From contig JAVHNS010000017.1 in NCBI GenBank assembly GCA_036872755.1, positions 310,001 to 374,000 on the forward strand: 64,000 nt of DNA. The letters are read 5' to 3'. Source of the DNA: Orbilia blumenaviensis. Lineage: Eukaryota; Ascomycota; Orbiliomycetes; Orbiliales; Orbiliaceae. A program made the position numbers and the translations under genes. Below are positions 45,242 through 58,349 of the stretch, in pieces (position 1 is the stretch's first letter; each line of letters opens with the position of its first letter). The notes beneath the pieces are model-generated. The model ran no database searches. It was not told the DNA's origin and saw only the letters and a program-made list of their open reading frames with translations.

Positions 45242-47065
45242 ATGTCGATAAACGTCAACGTTAGGGACGAGCAGGCCGCTTACCTCGCTGAAGTCGAGGC
45301 TGTTAAGCAATGGTGGAGATCCTCGAGATTCCGCTTCACCAAGCGCCCATACACTGCTGAGCAAATTGTCCAGAAGAGGGGCAACATCAAGATCGAATAT
45401 CCCAGCAATGTTCAGGCTAAGAAGCTGTGGGGGATCTTGGAGAAGAGGTTCCCAGTGAGTTCTATTCCTCAATATCTCAAAATGGAGTGCGAATTAGGAG
45501 CGTGGACTAATTTATATCGAAACTGTAGGAGAGGACTGCCTCTTACACTTACGGATGCTTGGACCCTGTGATGGTCACCCAGATGGCGAAGTACCTTGAG
45601 ACCGTCTATGTTTCTGGATGGCAATGCTCTTCGACTGCTAGCACCAGCCACGAGCCCAGCCCAGATCTGGCTGACTACCCTATGGTAGGTTCAATTAAGT
45701 CTATTATGCATAATTACGATGGCGAATTCTAACTGCGATCTTAGGACACTGTTCCAAACAAGGTCCAGCACCTCTTCATGGCACAGCTCTTCCACGACCG
45801 GAAACAGCGTGAGGAGCGCTTGACCACTGATCCCTCCAAGCGCGGCCCAGCTGTCGACTACCTAAGACCCATCATTGCCGATGCCGACACCGGTCACGGT
45901 GGTCTCACTGCCATCATGAAGCTCACAAAGATGTTCGTTGAGCGAGGCGCCGCCGGTATCCACATTGAAGATCAGGCTCCAGGTACCAAGAAGTGCGGTC
46001 ACATGGCCGGAAAGGTCCTCGTCCCAATTTCCGAGCACTGCAACCGCCTCGTCGCTATCCGTGCCCAGGCAGACATCATGGGTGTCGATTTGATTTCTGT
46101 TGCCAGAACCGACTCTGAGGCCGCCACTCTCATCACCTCTACCATTGACCCAAGAGACCACTCTTTCATCTTGGGAGCCACAAACCCAAACCTTGAGCCT
46201 CTCGCTGATCTCATGGCCGCCGCTGAGCGCGCTGGCAAGTTCGGTGATGCCCTGCAGGCTGTCGAGGACAACTGGGTCCGCCAAGCCAACATCAAGCTCT
46301 TCGATGACGCTGTTGTCGCTGCTATCAACTCCTCCTCCCTCTCCAACAAGCCCGCCCTGATCAAGGAATACCTCGCCAAGGCCTCCCACAAGTCCAACAG
46401 CGAAGCCCGCGCCATCGCCAAGAGCCTTACTGGCCTCGATGTCTACTTCAACTGGGAGACTTGCCGTACTCGTGAAGGATACTACCGCTACCAGGGTGGC
46501 ACCCAGTGCGCCGTCAACCGTGCCGTCGCATATGCCCCATACTGCGATCTCCTCTGGATGGAGTCCAAGAAGCCCGACTACGCACAGGCCAAGGAGTTCG
46601 CCGCCGGTGTCCACCAGGTCTGGCCAGAGCAGAAGTTGGCATACAACCTTTCCCCATCCTTCAACTGGAAGACCGCCATGAGCACCGATGAGCAAGAGAC
46701 CTACATCTCGCGATTGGGAAGCCTTGGATACGTCTGGCAGTTCATCACCCTTGCTGGATTACACACCAACGCTTTGATCTCTGATACTTTCGCCAAGGCT
46801 TACAGCCAGATTGGAATGAAGGCTTACGGAGAGCTTGTGCAAGAGCCTGAGATGAGGAACAAGATCGAAGTTGTCACACATCAGGTATGTTATCACTATA
46901 ATCTCTCTCTATGAAACTTAGAATATATATACTAATTACTACGTGTTATAGAAATGGTCTGGTGCCAACTACGTCGATAACCTATTGAAGATGGTCACCG
47001 GCGGTGTCTCCTCCACCGCTGCCATGGGCGCTGGTGTGACTGAGGATCAATTCAAGGGACACTAA
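45242..47065 (+). CDS. icl1: Isocitrate lyase
   Basis: Cleaves isocitrate to glyoxylate and succinate in the glyoxylate cycle, needed for growth on acetate or fatty acids. Exons 45242-45454, 45529-45684, 45745-46884 and 46952-47065 (213+156+1140+114 nt, 540 aa) match the family length. The active-site signature KKCGH is at residues 205-209 with C207. Also present are GYTCLDP-like [60 protein letters not shown] and [12 protein letters not shown]. All four exons join in phase 0. The C-terminus FKGH is not a PTS1, so any glyoxysomal import would need another signal. The codon bias is strong and G/C-ending, as in highly expressed fungal genes. A long open frame on the opposite strand is a shadow of this bias. 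Confidence 0.96.
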
Positions 47066-49414
47066 ACTCCCTTGGCCGGTTGATAGTGGCGGTGGTGGCA
47101 TTCTGTTGGTGTTGAGTTTTTAGATATACCATAGTGGCATTTATAATGAGGTCTTTTATATTTTTTTGGTGTACTTATTTTTTTACCTTTTTTTTTTTTC
47201 TGGACTTGGAAGTTGTTTAGTCTGTAAGAATAAGCTTTGTTAGAATGGGATACCAATTTGATATCGCAATTTTCAGTTATCTAAGATTTCATGATATTGG
47301 TAGCAAAGGTATCTCGATGAGATCTCGAGATGCGGGGAAACCTGGTCAACCTCGTGAATATTGGGAAAGTGAATTAGCATGTGAATTTAAGATTAAGCGT
47401 GTTATAGTGTTGGAAATGTTGGCGCTGTTGAAGGTGTGAAACATTTGACTTCGGCTTTCTACCGAAGTTGGCCACACGCTTGTGGCTGGTGCTCTTATCT
47501 AATATAACGTTTCGAGCATACCGTTTAATCCCAATGGTCAGTAGGCGAGCAGTGCACTAAGAGTAGGTTTAGGCTAGGCGCGTATACGTATACCAAGCGA
47601 TTAATGGCAAGTGGTAGTTACCATTTCATAACGACGCCATCAACGTGATCGGTGGGGCACCATTCCTACCTGGGCCAAAATCATCAATATATATATGAAG
47701 GTATATATGAGTAGAAAAATCGTAAATTTTGGCCGCAGCCGCACAGTTCAACCTAACAGGTTGGTCGCAGCACTACGATTCGCAATTAGGATTATATGGT
47801 GGAAGATAGAGATCTAGACATGTGTATATAGGCGGAGAGGCTGGTTTGCGAGACATCGACCTTGCGCAAGGTAGTTTGTCACCCTTTGGCACAATCCCAT
47901 CGTTCGGTGGTCTCACCATGTAACTGAGCAGTTGATTCTTTCAGTAGGCCCAGGGCGGAGTAATGGCACCCAGGAACCTCTAATACACTTTGGAGTGGTT
48001 ACATCCGGTGACACGGTTATGAAATCTAGAGAGGATCGTAGTATGGTTGCAGCAGGGAGAAACATAATCGCATTTGAAATGAAAGGGCAAGAGATTTTGG
48101 GCAGTATTGCATGCATAGTCATCAAGGGAGTATGTGATAATGCGGACTCTCATAAAAACAAGAAGTGGCAAAGTTTGGCGCAGCGGCGCCAGCTTCTGCG
48201 ATTAAATCAGTACTAGAGCGATATAGTCGGACGGAAAGACATCATATTCTGAATGTAGCTTTCCAGCGGGTTATATATAGTTATATTCTCTCAGCTTTGT
48301 AATCGGAGTTTTATCTTGCGTTGACATAAATGTTTTGTGGAAACGGGATCGGATATAGTGAGCTAAGCGCCAGATAGGCGGGGTGATAGAATTTTAGAGC
48401 TCTATAGGGGACGGGACCAGACGGATCCAGCCTGCTGGAACAAGTAGTGTATACGCGTACCTATACACGTGCATGGTACCATGGTCTTGCCTAGTTTGAG
48501 TCGTAGGATGGCGGAACCCCGAAGTTGGCTTAAGCTAAACCTAACATAGAAACACCTAGCGGAAATGGAAGAAGTCTGGACGATCATTTCGATGTTTTAT
48601 AGTATGAAAGTTTTGCACTCGAGATTACTGATTAATGCTAAAGTGCCACGAAGCAGTTGCCACCGCCAAACAATTTTGTACGGTATGCAGTACACAAATT
48701 TGATGCATTGGTATGATGTTACGCTTATCACCAGACAGCTAAATTTATTGAAAAGCGGCGAGAATAATTAATTGGCCTGGAGCGTTCATGGATCCGGCCA
48801 CATACGTATGCATACGGATATATAAGTCTTAGTGCCGTTACACAAGATTTCAGCAGCGGACGCAAGTGTTGCATGTTGCTGCGCAACGCGCGTATTGTAG
48901 ACCTCGAGGGTCCGGAAAATGAAACTATAGTTGATATATCGAAGTCCAAGCTTGTAAATTGACTTGCTACTTATCTTGAGATATTCCATTCAGATTATAG
49001 TCCTAAGTATCTCGGTTTTCTAAGTCAAGAAGCAGTTTCGGCTACCCAAATTATATGGTGCACAGAACTGCTGGCAAATACAACAAAGCCAACACATCAT
49101 TTGCTTTACCTAGAACACCGAGTTATGAAATATTGTTCATATGATTTTGGGACGAAACATTATCGGTAAAGACATATCAAATTTGCTAGTAAATGACAGA
49201 GAAGATAAAGTAGTAAGGTAATCAGATACATTCATTAAACGCTTCAAGGCTCCAACCATAAGCCACTAATCCACACGCCAATATTAGAATTAATCGTCAT
49301 TTCCTCCTCTTCGACTACGACACCGAGGCAAACACATCCCTCCACGTTTTATTTCCTACTGCTAACTCCTCATTACGGCATAGCGGATGCCAAATCCTTG
49401 TTACAAGGAAATGT
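47066..49414. other. Gene-poor interval downstream of isocitrate lyase
   Basis: About 2.3 kb with no convincing gene. Two small adjacent hairpins lie at 47448-47468 (ACTTCGG/CCGAAGT) and 47471-47486 (GCCACA/TGTGGC with a CGCT loop). The rest is AT-rich and unremarkable. Confidence 0.45.
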
Positions 49415-50338
49415 TTAAACCGAAATTCCGACTTGAAGACAGAGTTTGATAAGAACCTGGACCCAGATAACAGGAAGCAGGCCACCGCAACCTTTGAGAA
49501 TCTAGTTGCACACCATATCAGTAAATAGTCTTCAACGCTCAGAGCCTCAAGAATATAAACATACCAATGCGCAAATGCCGACCTTGATCTTAACCTCAAT
49601 CAGCACAAGCAAGGTTACCACAATGTGCAACAAATCGCCGCACAACCCAAGCAAGAGCGAGAGGAGAAGGTCGACAGTTAGCAAGAGAATACCGACTAAA
49701 TAATAAATTAGCGAATCCATCCAGGCATGCTACTCCACCATCGCAAAGAGAGACTCACGTAGTCCGCCAAGATCAATAAAAACTTTGAGTTGCACGAAGA
49801 TAGTCACGATCAATTTCACAAAAATACCGACGCAATCATTGATTGGTGGGTATGAGCAACCACTAGGATATGCTGTGATCACGGCAATTAGGACCTTGAT
49901 CTTTGCGACTACTTCAGCAGCCCAACTTTGACAAGATCCCCTGGTGTATGTCTTTTTGGCGGTCTGGCCGTGAAGTTTAGTCAGTTTTGTGGTTTCTCAG
50001 TCGTTGAGAATATTTGCAATAATAGAATTAGGCTTACGTATTTGGAATTGATTGCGACAACAGCATCAATACAGACCTGCACGTCTGCAATCAAGTTGGC
50101 GCAACCGGTGCGCTCGACGAGATCTCCAGCAGGATCTCTTTCGAGTAACTCGCGTTTTTCGAAAACGTTGAGGCTAGTATCAGGGGCGGGAACAGGGGCG
50201 GGGAAAGCCGCAGCTGTTAATATTCGCTTGAGTCAGTCTTCTTTGGCTTCAATTTCTATATTGATATGATATTTTTGCGAGATTCCTACCGAAGGTGCTG
50301 AAGCCAAATGCTGCGAGGAGAATATTGCTGAACTTCAT
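49415..50338 (-). CDS. Small secreted hydrophobic Cys-containing protein
   Basis: Minus-strand exons read as 50338-50290, 50213-50038, 49963-49759, 49695-49565 and 49501-49415 (648 nt, 215 aa). All phases agree, and the third exon follows a GACTAAAC branch. The N-terminus MKFSNILLAAFGFSTF is a signal peptide, followed by a Pro/Ala stretch (AAFPAPVPAPD) and two dibasic or related sites (EKRELLERD). The rest is unusually hydrophobic with scattered cysteines and recurring Lys/Ile/Val words (AKIKVLIAVI, VKLIVTIFVQLKVFI, LTVDLLLSLLLGLC, VEVKIKV-like EVKIKVGIC). The end is uncertain: an alternative last intron (GTTTAA to ACAAG) would replace the final residue with a few others. I do not recognise the family. 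It could be an effector-like secreted protein or a small wall or membrane protein. Confidence 0.6.
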
Positions 50339-53300
50339 TGTATATGTAGATAGATGGTTTGATATTTAAAAGAAGAAGGAGGATGAGAATAAGAAGATTT
50401 TCTAGTTTGAAGATAACTAATTTATTCTTATATTCTTATATTTGTTTTGCGCCCTGATGCGATGTCGATGGGGATGCGGATTGAAGAGAACGGATCTGGA
50501 GGGCAAAACCTCGACCTTATATACTTCTTCGAGGCACATAGAAGATATATGGTTGTTATTGTGGTTGGTCTCCAAATCGCTGTGATGTTGGAACTCGACC
50601 AGATGGCCACAGCGCCGACTGGATTAACCGTTCTGTGGGTTGAAACTTTGCAAGCGGTAACTGAATTTTCTTGCCAATCGTAATGTGTGTATGCGTCGCT
50701 CCTAGCCGGGAACAAAGCCGATATCATCATCACTGAACTAAAGGCTTCGCAAAATTGACGTGTTGGAATTCAGGTTTTCAAGATGCAACGGAATGTCCCA
50801 TGTCAGTAGTATACCGGTTCGGAGCTGCAACGCCTCAGACGTTGGGGCATGAATACAAAGAAGCTGCAAAATCAATAATTATCATCAATAGATTTACTTG
50901 CTTCTGCGGCATGCGGGGAGAGATCTACACACTTTGAGCCACGTCCACAGGATATTGTTCTTCAAAGTTAGCCAATCAAGAAGCCCAGGAAGTGCCGATT
51001 ATTTCCTCGTAGGAATTCCACTATAGTTTACAAGTAATAGCTCAAGGTGATCATCAACGGCTGAGGCAGCGGTAAGTAGTTGAAACCGATCAGGAAATGG
51101 ATTGACAATATCTCCCAATATATAAACGTATACGCTCTAAAGTTGTTGAATTACAACGACAAACTGAGCTAGACTTAGCTGCATTTCGCGACGTCATTAA
51201 TCTATCTGATGGAATATGACGGGGAAATAAATTAAACAATGCGAGAGCTTTAACCGCTTTTCGGGAAATAATTCGAAACAGATAGATCCGTAGAGAGAGT
51301 CGCCGTGCCGGCATACTTGGCGACTCATGTTTTTAAAACCCTGGCAAGACCAAGGATATTGATTGATATAGCTCAATCGATGTAGTTTTTGGCGAAAAAT
51401 CAAGGACCAGGCCTCAGAAGGCTGGCTCAGAAGGCTGGATCTCAAGACCTCGGGTAAATTGGGACGACCTAGGTAGCTACAAGACTGGCTAATCATTCAA
51501 GTCCAAGTTTGAAAAGCAGGATTCTAAAATTTAGTTACAATCCTAATGTTGCACAACATACATAAAAATCCACTAGCGAGACCCCACTGGCTTAGCTTAG
51601 CCGGCTTGCCGGGGATGGAGTTTTAGCATTGCATTGTTAGTAATTGACCATCCAAGGATCAACTTCATAACAAGTACTCATTCCTACCATTCTAGAGTTG
51701 AGGGGAGAAATTAAAGATTGGGAGAATATTACTGTATACATAGTTAAACACAGTGTGATTGTCAGTTACAACGTTACAAATACCAGGACAAATTTTTCCA
51801 CTCATCAAAATAGTTTGAATTCATGAACATGGGCATCAAAATGCAATTCAAAATCTTCGCAGCCAACATTATGCCAATTGGATAGTATTCACGTAGACAT
51901 GCATATGCACATGTAACGCTGCAAGGTGGCTGCAGCCAACTGCAATGTTAGTTCTACGGCATATGGATAAACGGTTAAATTGGGCAATTTGGAAAGCTGG
52001 ACCGTTTTCCAAACCATTCCATATCTTGTCATTAAAGACGGCCTTCTAGTCTCAAAATGGAAGTGTCGTACAAACCGGGACAGGCCGAGTATTTTCCCCT
52101 CGATCGATCTCGCGTAAGTACCACAGCTGAATCGGGAAGGGGCGAGGGGTTCGTACGTTTGATATCTCAGTACCCACCCACCTACGTGGCTAAAGTTCAG
52201 CGCGGAATTTCCCGTGTGTTTCTTCCAACATCTTGAAAATACTCAGCCGACAGCCCCAGATTCTAGTGAAATAACTTGTCTCGAATACAAAAACTGGGAA
52301 ATAAATGGTTATATAATTGTATTTCCTTATTCCAAGGAAACCAGATTTTTTAGGAAATCAAAGACATGCATATTCCGTACCGCGCACAAATTAAATGGTT
52401 CCTGTGACTAATACATTCATTAACTCATCACAATCTCAGCTTCGTGAGGCTTGCACTGATAATTAAGTTATGGCAGTGAGGAACGGGAATTGTCTCCGAG
52501 GTGAAGCAGCTCCGTAACTAGCTGTCTTGTTTCATTCGAATGGCAGCTATGACATCAATCATGACTATATATGCCGCGTCATAACAGTGTTAGGTATCAT
52601 AAAATTCATGAACTGAAAACACTCACCATTGATTTCTCTAGATTCCGAGGCTTTTTAGTACAAATTAGCTGGCTCTAACAAAGCAAACCCAGACCCGCCC
52701 CCCCAAGAACTATGGGGATTACCAAGATCTTCGGAAGGCAAACTTTCATTTGAGACGGAACGAGCCGCATAGAACTGTGGGGCAAAGTTGAAGTAATCAA
52801 CATATCTTTAAGCGCTCTAGGCTACAATTAAGTCACGTCCTCGTAGCTTACACGTGTACACTCTTGGTTCTATATTCATAATATTTGCCAATTGGCTATG
52901 GGGATAAACCCGTAAAGAATAACCACGCGTATATTACCATGAGCATTCCCATTGCCCAGAATTTGAGCCATATAACTCGGTATGAGGGAGAGGTATCGAT
53001 GGCTGGTTTCCGGGCCAGTTGCTCCATATTACCGGTTGACCTGGTCCCGCAGCACGAAGATGAAATTTTTCAAGTCGGTGATGATCATAATCGACTAGAT
53101 ACCAAGTACATATATATTAGATATATAACATTTTGTGTGCTGAAGGCCACAGCCTAGGTAGCACGCATTATAATCATAACGGAACCCTTAGATAACTGCG
53201 CCTGTAGTTTGAGCGGTTGATGGATGGGGAGACTAATGGAAGAATATCAAAGTCCTTGTCCTGGACCTGCCTGTATTGGGTGGGCATTGCAATTGCAACA

Positions 53301-56300
53301 ATGGAAATCTTGGAGTGGGTATTCACGACTGGGCTGCTGGCGTAACAACTGTCTAACTTGCATTCATAGCCTTTGTCTGTGATATCCGCATGAAAGTTGG
53401 GACTGTCACCTCAAGGCTACGCAAGCATGTTCCACACTTGGTGACCTCGAAACCTTGCTAACATAGTGATAACAGTTCTTTCAACAATGGCTTTGCACAT
53501 TTAGTTGTCCTAGCTAGCTCTAGTAATTCGAATATTCTGCCCTTTGAAAGTGGAATCAGTAAGCGAGACGTCAACCAGTCAAGCCGCGAGTTTTGCGGCA
53601 CTTACGCAGCTAAGTGATGCGGTACTGACAAAATTATGCAACCACATATAGTTATCATGTATAAATGTGAAAATATAGGTCATTTGGATATGGTGGTGCG
53701 CAAACATACCAGCGCTCAGCCGCATGAACTCAAGGCTTTGGCCTTTTCTCGTTGCGAAACGGCCAATCAGTCGCGCATAAAAACTCGCGAACCAGCACCA
53801 ATTTTTTGTTGACCCAAGGCTTGGGAATTTAAGAAATTTGCTCAGCTGTATATTTAATGCATATAATGTCAAGTCTATAGCTCGTGGTCTCGAGTCTACC
53901 AATCATATGCCAATAGCTCCCTGCAAGTGATCTTCCTGAAATCCTCAATCTATCATATTTTTATCAATTTAGACTAATTGGCCTGTAGAAGGTCGAAAAT
54001 TAAGTCTTTCAGTGCCACATATTCCAAGTTTTCGGGGGTGATACATTGGCACGGCGACATTTTGGTAATTCTCGCTTCAATAGTAGCGGGTTGGGTGGGT
54101 ACGAAGGCTTTCCGCAGCCTCTCTGGATACTCGAAACCCTTTAATTCAATGAACGGAAGGACACCCTGATAACGGCCCAGTGTTCTTATTGGTAGCCTCT
54201 TGGAGAGTTTGTTATGAAGCGACGGACTATGTGCCGGGCTGCGGCTTTGTCGTCAAACCGAGCCGTGCCCGCCATGAGAATGGAAAGAAATGTGAGCTAG
54301 CAAGCAAGGTCTTTCGGCATCTCGAAACAGTTGGCATAAATGTCGAGACCTTAAATCTTTTGAGTGGCCCGGTTGGCCGTGAGGGCTTGAGTGATGGGCT
54401 ACCCGCTTACCTTCGACTAAGCTTCAAACGAAACGAAGTGTTCACTTATAAGAATGAAGTCCGCGAACGCGAACTCTTCAATACCACTATCAGAATCAAC
54501 GAGTCAGTTGTATTTCAGGAAATATATAGCCGTAAGGTAGAGACCCTGGCGAGGGGTTTCCAGAGGGCTTACAGCAATGTGGTATGAATAGGCGCATAGG
54601 ACCTGGTACGATCAGAACACGTTAGTGCAGGGCAGATATTATTCTTAACTGGCTTACAGCTTTTGATTAGGCCCCCACATGCGCGAGAGAATTATCAGCA
54701 GCATGCAATAGCCTTGAGAAATCCTTGTTTATCTTACAAGATATAGGTCTGTCTAATTCCACTCATGATGACAGTGAATGTTTTTGTCGCGGCCCTACCC
54801 AAGCTACATGTAAAAACTCACTGCAGTATCAAGCTTCTGTAGTGGAAAAAATGCAATTGCCTGGGTAAAATATACTCGGTGGTTCTGCGAACACAGTGAA
54901 ACAGATTTATTAGATCATTCAATCAATCAATCAAATAGATTTTGATTAAGTATGAGGCATCTCTAAAGGCTCAAACAAGGCTCTTCTCTTGGTACTGGAA
55001 TATTATGCATAATTCTGTTTATCTCCAGCCTTGCTAGCCCCAAAGTTGGCACCGGGGACTCTGACACCGAGCGTCTGTGACCAAAATACCCCTCCAGATC
55101 GATGAGCGGCACTTGGCATTTTTGCTCTTATCAACATTGTTGCATTCTTGAGTTCTCTAATAGTTGGCCGTCGGGATGTGGTGCACAAACTGGCTCGGGC
55201 TTGTGAATCGCCAGAAGGATCACGACTATGACTTCTTATAGTTATATTTTTCATTTCTGTATAACTAGGCGCCAACCTTGTCAACACATATTGCAAAAGT
55301 GTTCCTGGCTACTGAGCAACGCCGGTGTTCGAGCTGTTCTTGCTATGGTGTTCTCGACCAAGAATTACCTGGGTTGGTAATTTATTGGTGTGGATCCAGA
55401 AAGAAAGAACATTATACTTCTCTACAGCAATCAATGCCGCTTGTACGATCCCGTTCTGCAGGCCTTTGGTGGAGTAGACATAGCGCTAACAGTAATCTTT
55501 GGCTGGAAAGCCGGGCTGTCTCTCGCCAAAACTGATTTCCATTTGAGAAGAGTCGAAAACTATGCGCATGTCTCAACCACTAAGATGAAAGTTGGGGCTA
55601 TGTCGTGGGTTGTTTCCATTGGTATGGCTGCGATACACATTTATCGTGAATGTTCGAATATGACGGGGCCCGGCACATTAATCCAAACCATTTAGACCCC
55701 AATCAAAACAGAATGCCTTTTCGCAACAAGAGCTTGGCGGGTTGGTCTTGTAAACCAGCCTCTAGAAAGCGGCTTGCCTCTGGTTCCGTCGAGTGAAAAT
55801 AGCTTGCCAACGCCTCTAAGCAACTTAACAACAACAGAAACCCCAGACTCGCAGACAAATTCATCGTTGGTGTTAATAAATGCTTTCCTCCCCGACTATA
55901 GAGATTAGAAAGATGTTAGGTTGGATACAGGGTGGAATATGGTGCTGGCAATGATGGGGCTCAGCCCAAGAGGGTCAGAAGGCTTCGGTATTTGGTTATT
56001 CTAATGCTTATGCCTTATGTAGGCCAATGATTTTTCTGGGTCGGCTACGTGTATTATGCTGGATATTTGTGAGTAACCAAGACCCTAAGCCTTCTAAGAT
56101 GTCTTTTCGCGCAATGCCTAACCAGTACTCCTATGTGTCGTTTCTCAGATATATACTGTCCTCCAGAGTTGGCTCCTTTGCCGCAGTATGGGTATCAGCA
56201 TCTGTTTTAAGCATGTTGTTTCTACCTCTGAAAAAAAAATACCTCACACTTGTTAGCGAGACATTGCTAGATACCTCTACTAACTAACGAGTCCATCATG

Positions 56301-56828
56301 TCAATAGATATCTTCCTCGGCGCCGCACCATAAACTCACCAGATCAGATGCTGTGTTGCAGTGTTGTATTCTGATCTATAGCATCTTGGAACTTGCTCCA
56401 CAGTCTCGAAACCAAATTTGAGAATATAATTTCGAATACTTTTAGTGGAGGAATTTTATCAGTCAAGGTATGTGACTCGCATTGCATAGATACATCCTTG
56501 TATGCACTAAAGGGAGTCTGGATTTACACTTGTAAATTTTTGCAAAGAAATCATAATTGATTAAAATAAGCTTTACAAATATTGCATTGCAAGATAGCTT
56601 TCAATTGTGCGTTGCAATTGTTGGACCGGCTTGCGGCGGCATGCGCGTGCAGGCGATGGCGGGGCATCCCGGTCTTTACCCCGGCTTAAGTAACGTTAAA
56701 GTGGACGTCGTCATTCCAGTATAAAGCATATCTGATAAGATAATGCACATGCATAAGCTGCACCTTTCAACCTCATCACAAACCATCACAATAAAGTAAA
56801 CAATAGAAAGTAATACTAGTCCTACAAA
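50339..56828. other. 6.5 kb gene-poor region
   Basis: No gene can be supported here. Several open frames of 60-135 codons exist, for example 54180-54587, 55390-55695 and 53579-53902 on the minus strand. They lack good starts, splice partners or family motifs. The 54180-54587 frame (VGREGLSDGLPAYLRLSF ... YSRKVETLARGF) and the 55390-55695 frame (FGGVDIALTVIFGWKAGLSL) have protein-like composition and may be relics of decayed genes. I recognise no transposase or reverse transcriptase. Confidence 0.4.
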
Positions 56829-57844
56829 ATGTCACCGTCATCCACGATCCCACAGGTCCTGACGGACGAACAAGTTCAATTCTTCCACGACAACGGATAT
56901 CTCTTGATCGAGAATGCATTAGATGCAGAAACTATCGCAGGGTTGAAAGAGAGAACCAAGGCATTACTTGAGGATTTTTCGTTGGATGGGCATCCTATGA
57001 CAAAGTTTTCAACAGGAGAGAAGGGAAATAAACATGTCGGTGATCAATATTTCTTGGAAAGTGGAGATAAAGTTCGATTTTTCTTTGAAGAGGGTCAGTA
57101 GATCCGGTAGCTCGCTGAAGTAATTGATGTGAGTGCACACATGCTAATGGTTTTATGATGTATCTAGACGCATTTGACTCGACTGGCAACCTAACTCGCC
57201 CCAAAGAAAAGTCTATCAATAAGATTGGCCATGGTCTACATACCGCCGACTCTGCGTTCAGTGCCATGACCCTCACTCCCCAAAACCTTAGTATCGCACT
57301 CTCACTCGGCTTTCAAGATCCTCGGGTCCTCCAATCAATGATTATATGCAAGCAGCCGGAAATCGGCGGCGAAGTAGGTGCGCACCAGGACTCACCGTTT
57401 CTATTCACGAGTCCACCGTCTGCAATGGGGTTCTGGTACGCGCTCGAGGACTGCACCATTACAAACGGGTGCCTCGGATTTATCCCCGGTTCGCACAAAT
57501 ACTCCCCAATTACTAACCGACTGGTCCGAATAAATGGCGGAGCCGATGGGACTGGTTTCGAGAACATTCCTGAGACATGGCCTGCAGATGTCCCTGCACC
57601 TCATCCGACAAAGGAAGAAAGGGAAAAGATGGCGGAGGAAAAGAAGTACGAATTGGCAGAGGTCAAGGCTGGGACCTTGGTGTTAATTCATGGAAGTGTG
57701 TTGCATAAGAGTGAAAGGAACACAAGTTTGAAAAGTAGATGGATTTATACATTTCATATGATTGAGGGCGGGTATGAATATGATGCAAAAAACTGGCTAC
57801 AACCATCAGAAGGGGGGTTTTCAAAGCTGAGGGATGTCGTGTGA
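56829..57844 (+). CDS. PhyH-family Fe(II)/2-oxoglutarate dioxygenase
   Basis: Exons 56829-57093 and 57168-57844 (265+677 nt, 313 aa). The intron is GTCAGT to TCTAG. The start (LTDEQVQFFHDNGYLLIENALD) is the common opening of phytanoyl-CoA dioxygenase family proteins. The iron ligands are visible as H-Q-D in GAHQDSPF and the distal His in GSVLHKSERN, followed by the Arg that binds 2-oxoglutarate (SRWIYTFHMIEG). GFWYALEDCTITNGCLGFIPGSH is the usual strand pair between them. The length and overall pattern match the eukaryotic PHYHD1-like group more than phytanoyl-CoA hydroxylase. There is no targeting signal. The substrate is unknown. Confidence 0.92.
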
Positions 57845-58349
57845 CAGGGTATAATGGATAGGCCCATATTGGGAGTGGTGGTATAATTGTAATTTTAGGG
57901 CAATTTCTATGCAAATACATAAGGCAGGCTATAATATGATAACTTTAAGTTTCGGGAAGTAATCCTACGGCGTTATTGAGGTTATCAATGTGGCGTCTGG
58001 AGATATAAACCGTGGGGTGGTGGGCTGTTGGATCTTGTCTGTGTTGTTTTGCGCCGACATCTCGCAAGGGAAAAAAAATATTTTTTAGCTTCGGCCTGCT
58101 ACCACATCCCACCCTGAACAACCGACGAACTGAAGTAAACGACAAACCGTTGCGACAGACCACGGGCACATTGCCCAATCACGGCGGGGGACTTCATCAG
58201 GTGCTCTCCTTCTCTCTGCCCTTTCTTCTTCAAATCCTTCATGAGACTCAGGCTGATGATAGATTGTATTGTTTAGGTAGAACGATGCGCCCAATATCAA
58301 CACCTTACACTCAGACACCTTTCCACCCCACCACGCTTTTCTGGGACCC
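57845..58349. promoter_or_regulatory. Spacer upstream of the PPR gene
   Basis: About 500 bases between two plus-strand genes, with a T/A run near 58070-58087. No gene is seen. Confidence 0.45.

Noticed and set aside
45862..46695. Long open frame (277 codons) on the minus strand opposite isocitrate lyase
   Set aside because: The plus strand has an unmistakable isocitrate lyase with strong G/C-ending codon bias, which opens antisense frames. The antisense product is repetitive Gly/Val/Leu sequence with no motif.
54180..54587. 135-codon frame in the gene desert as a real gene
   Set aside because: It starts with GTG, lacks flanking exons and motifs, and is mentioned only as a possible relic.
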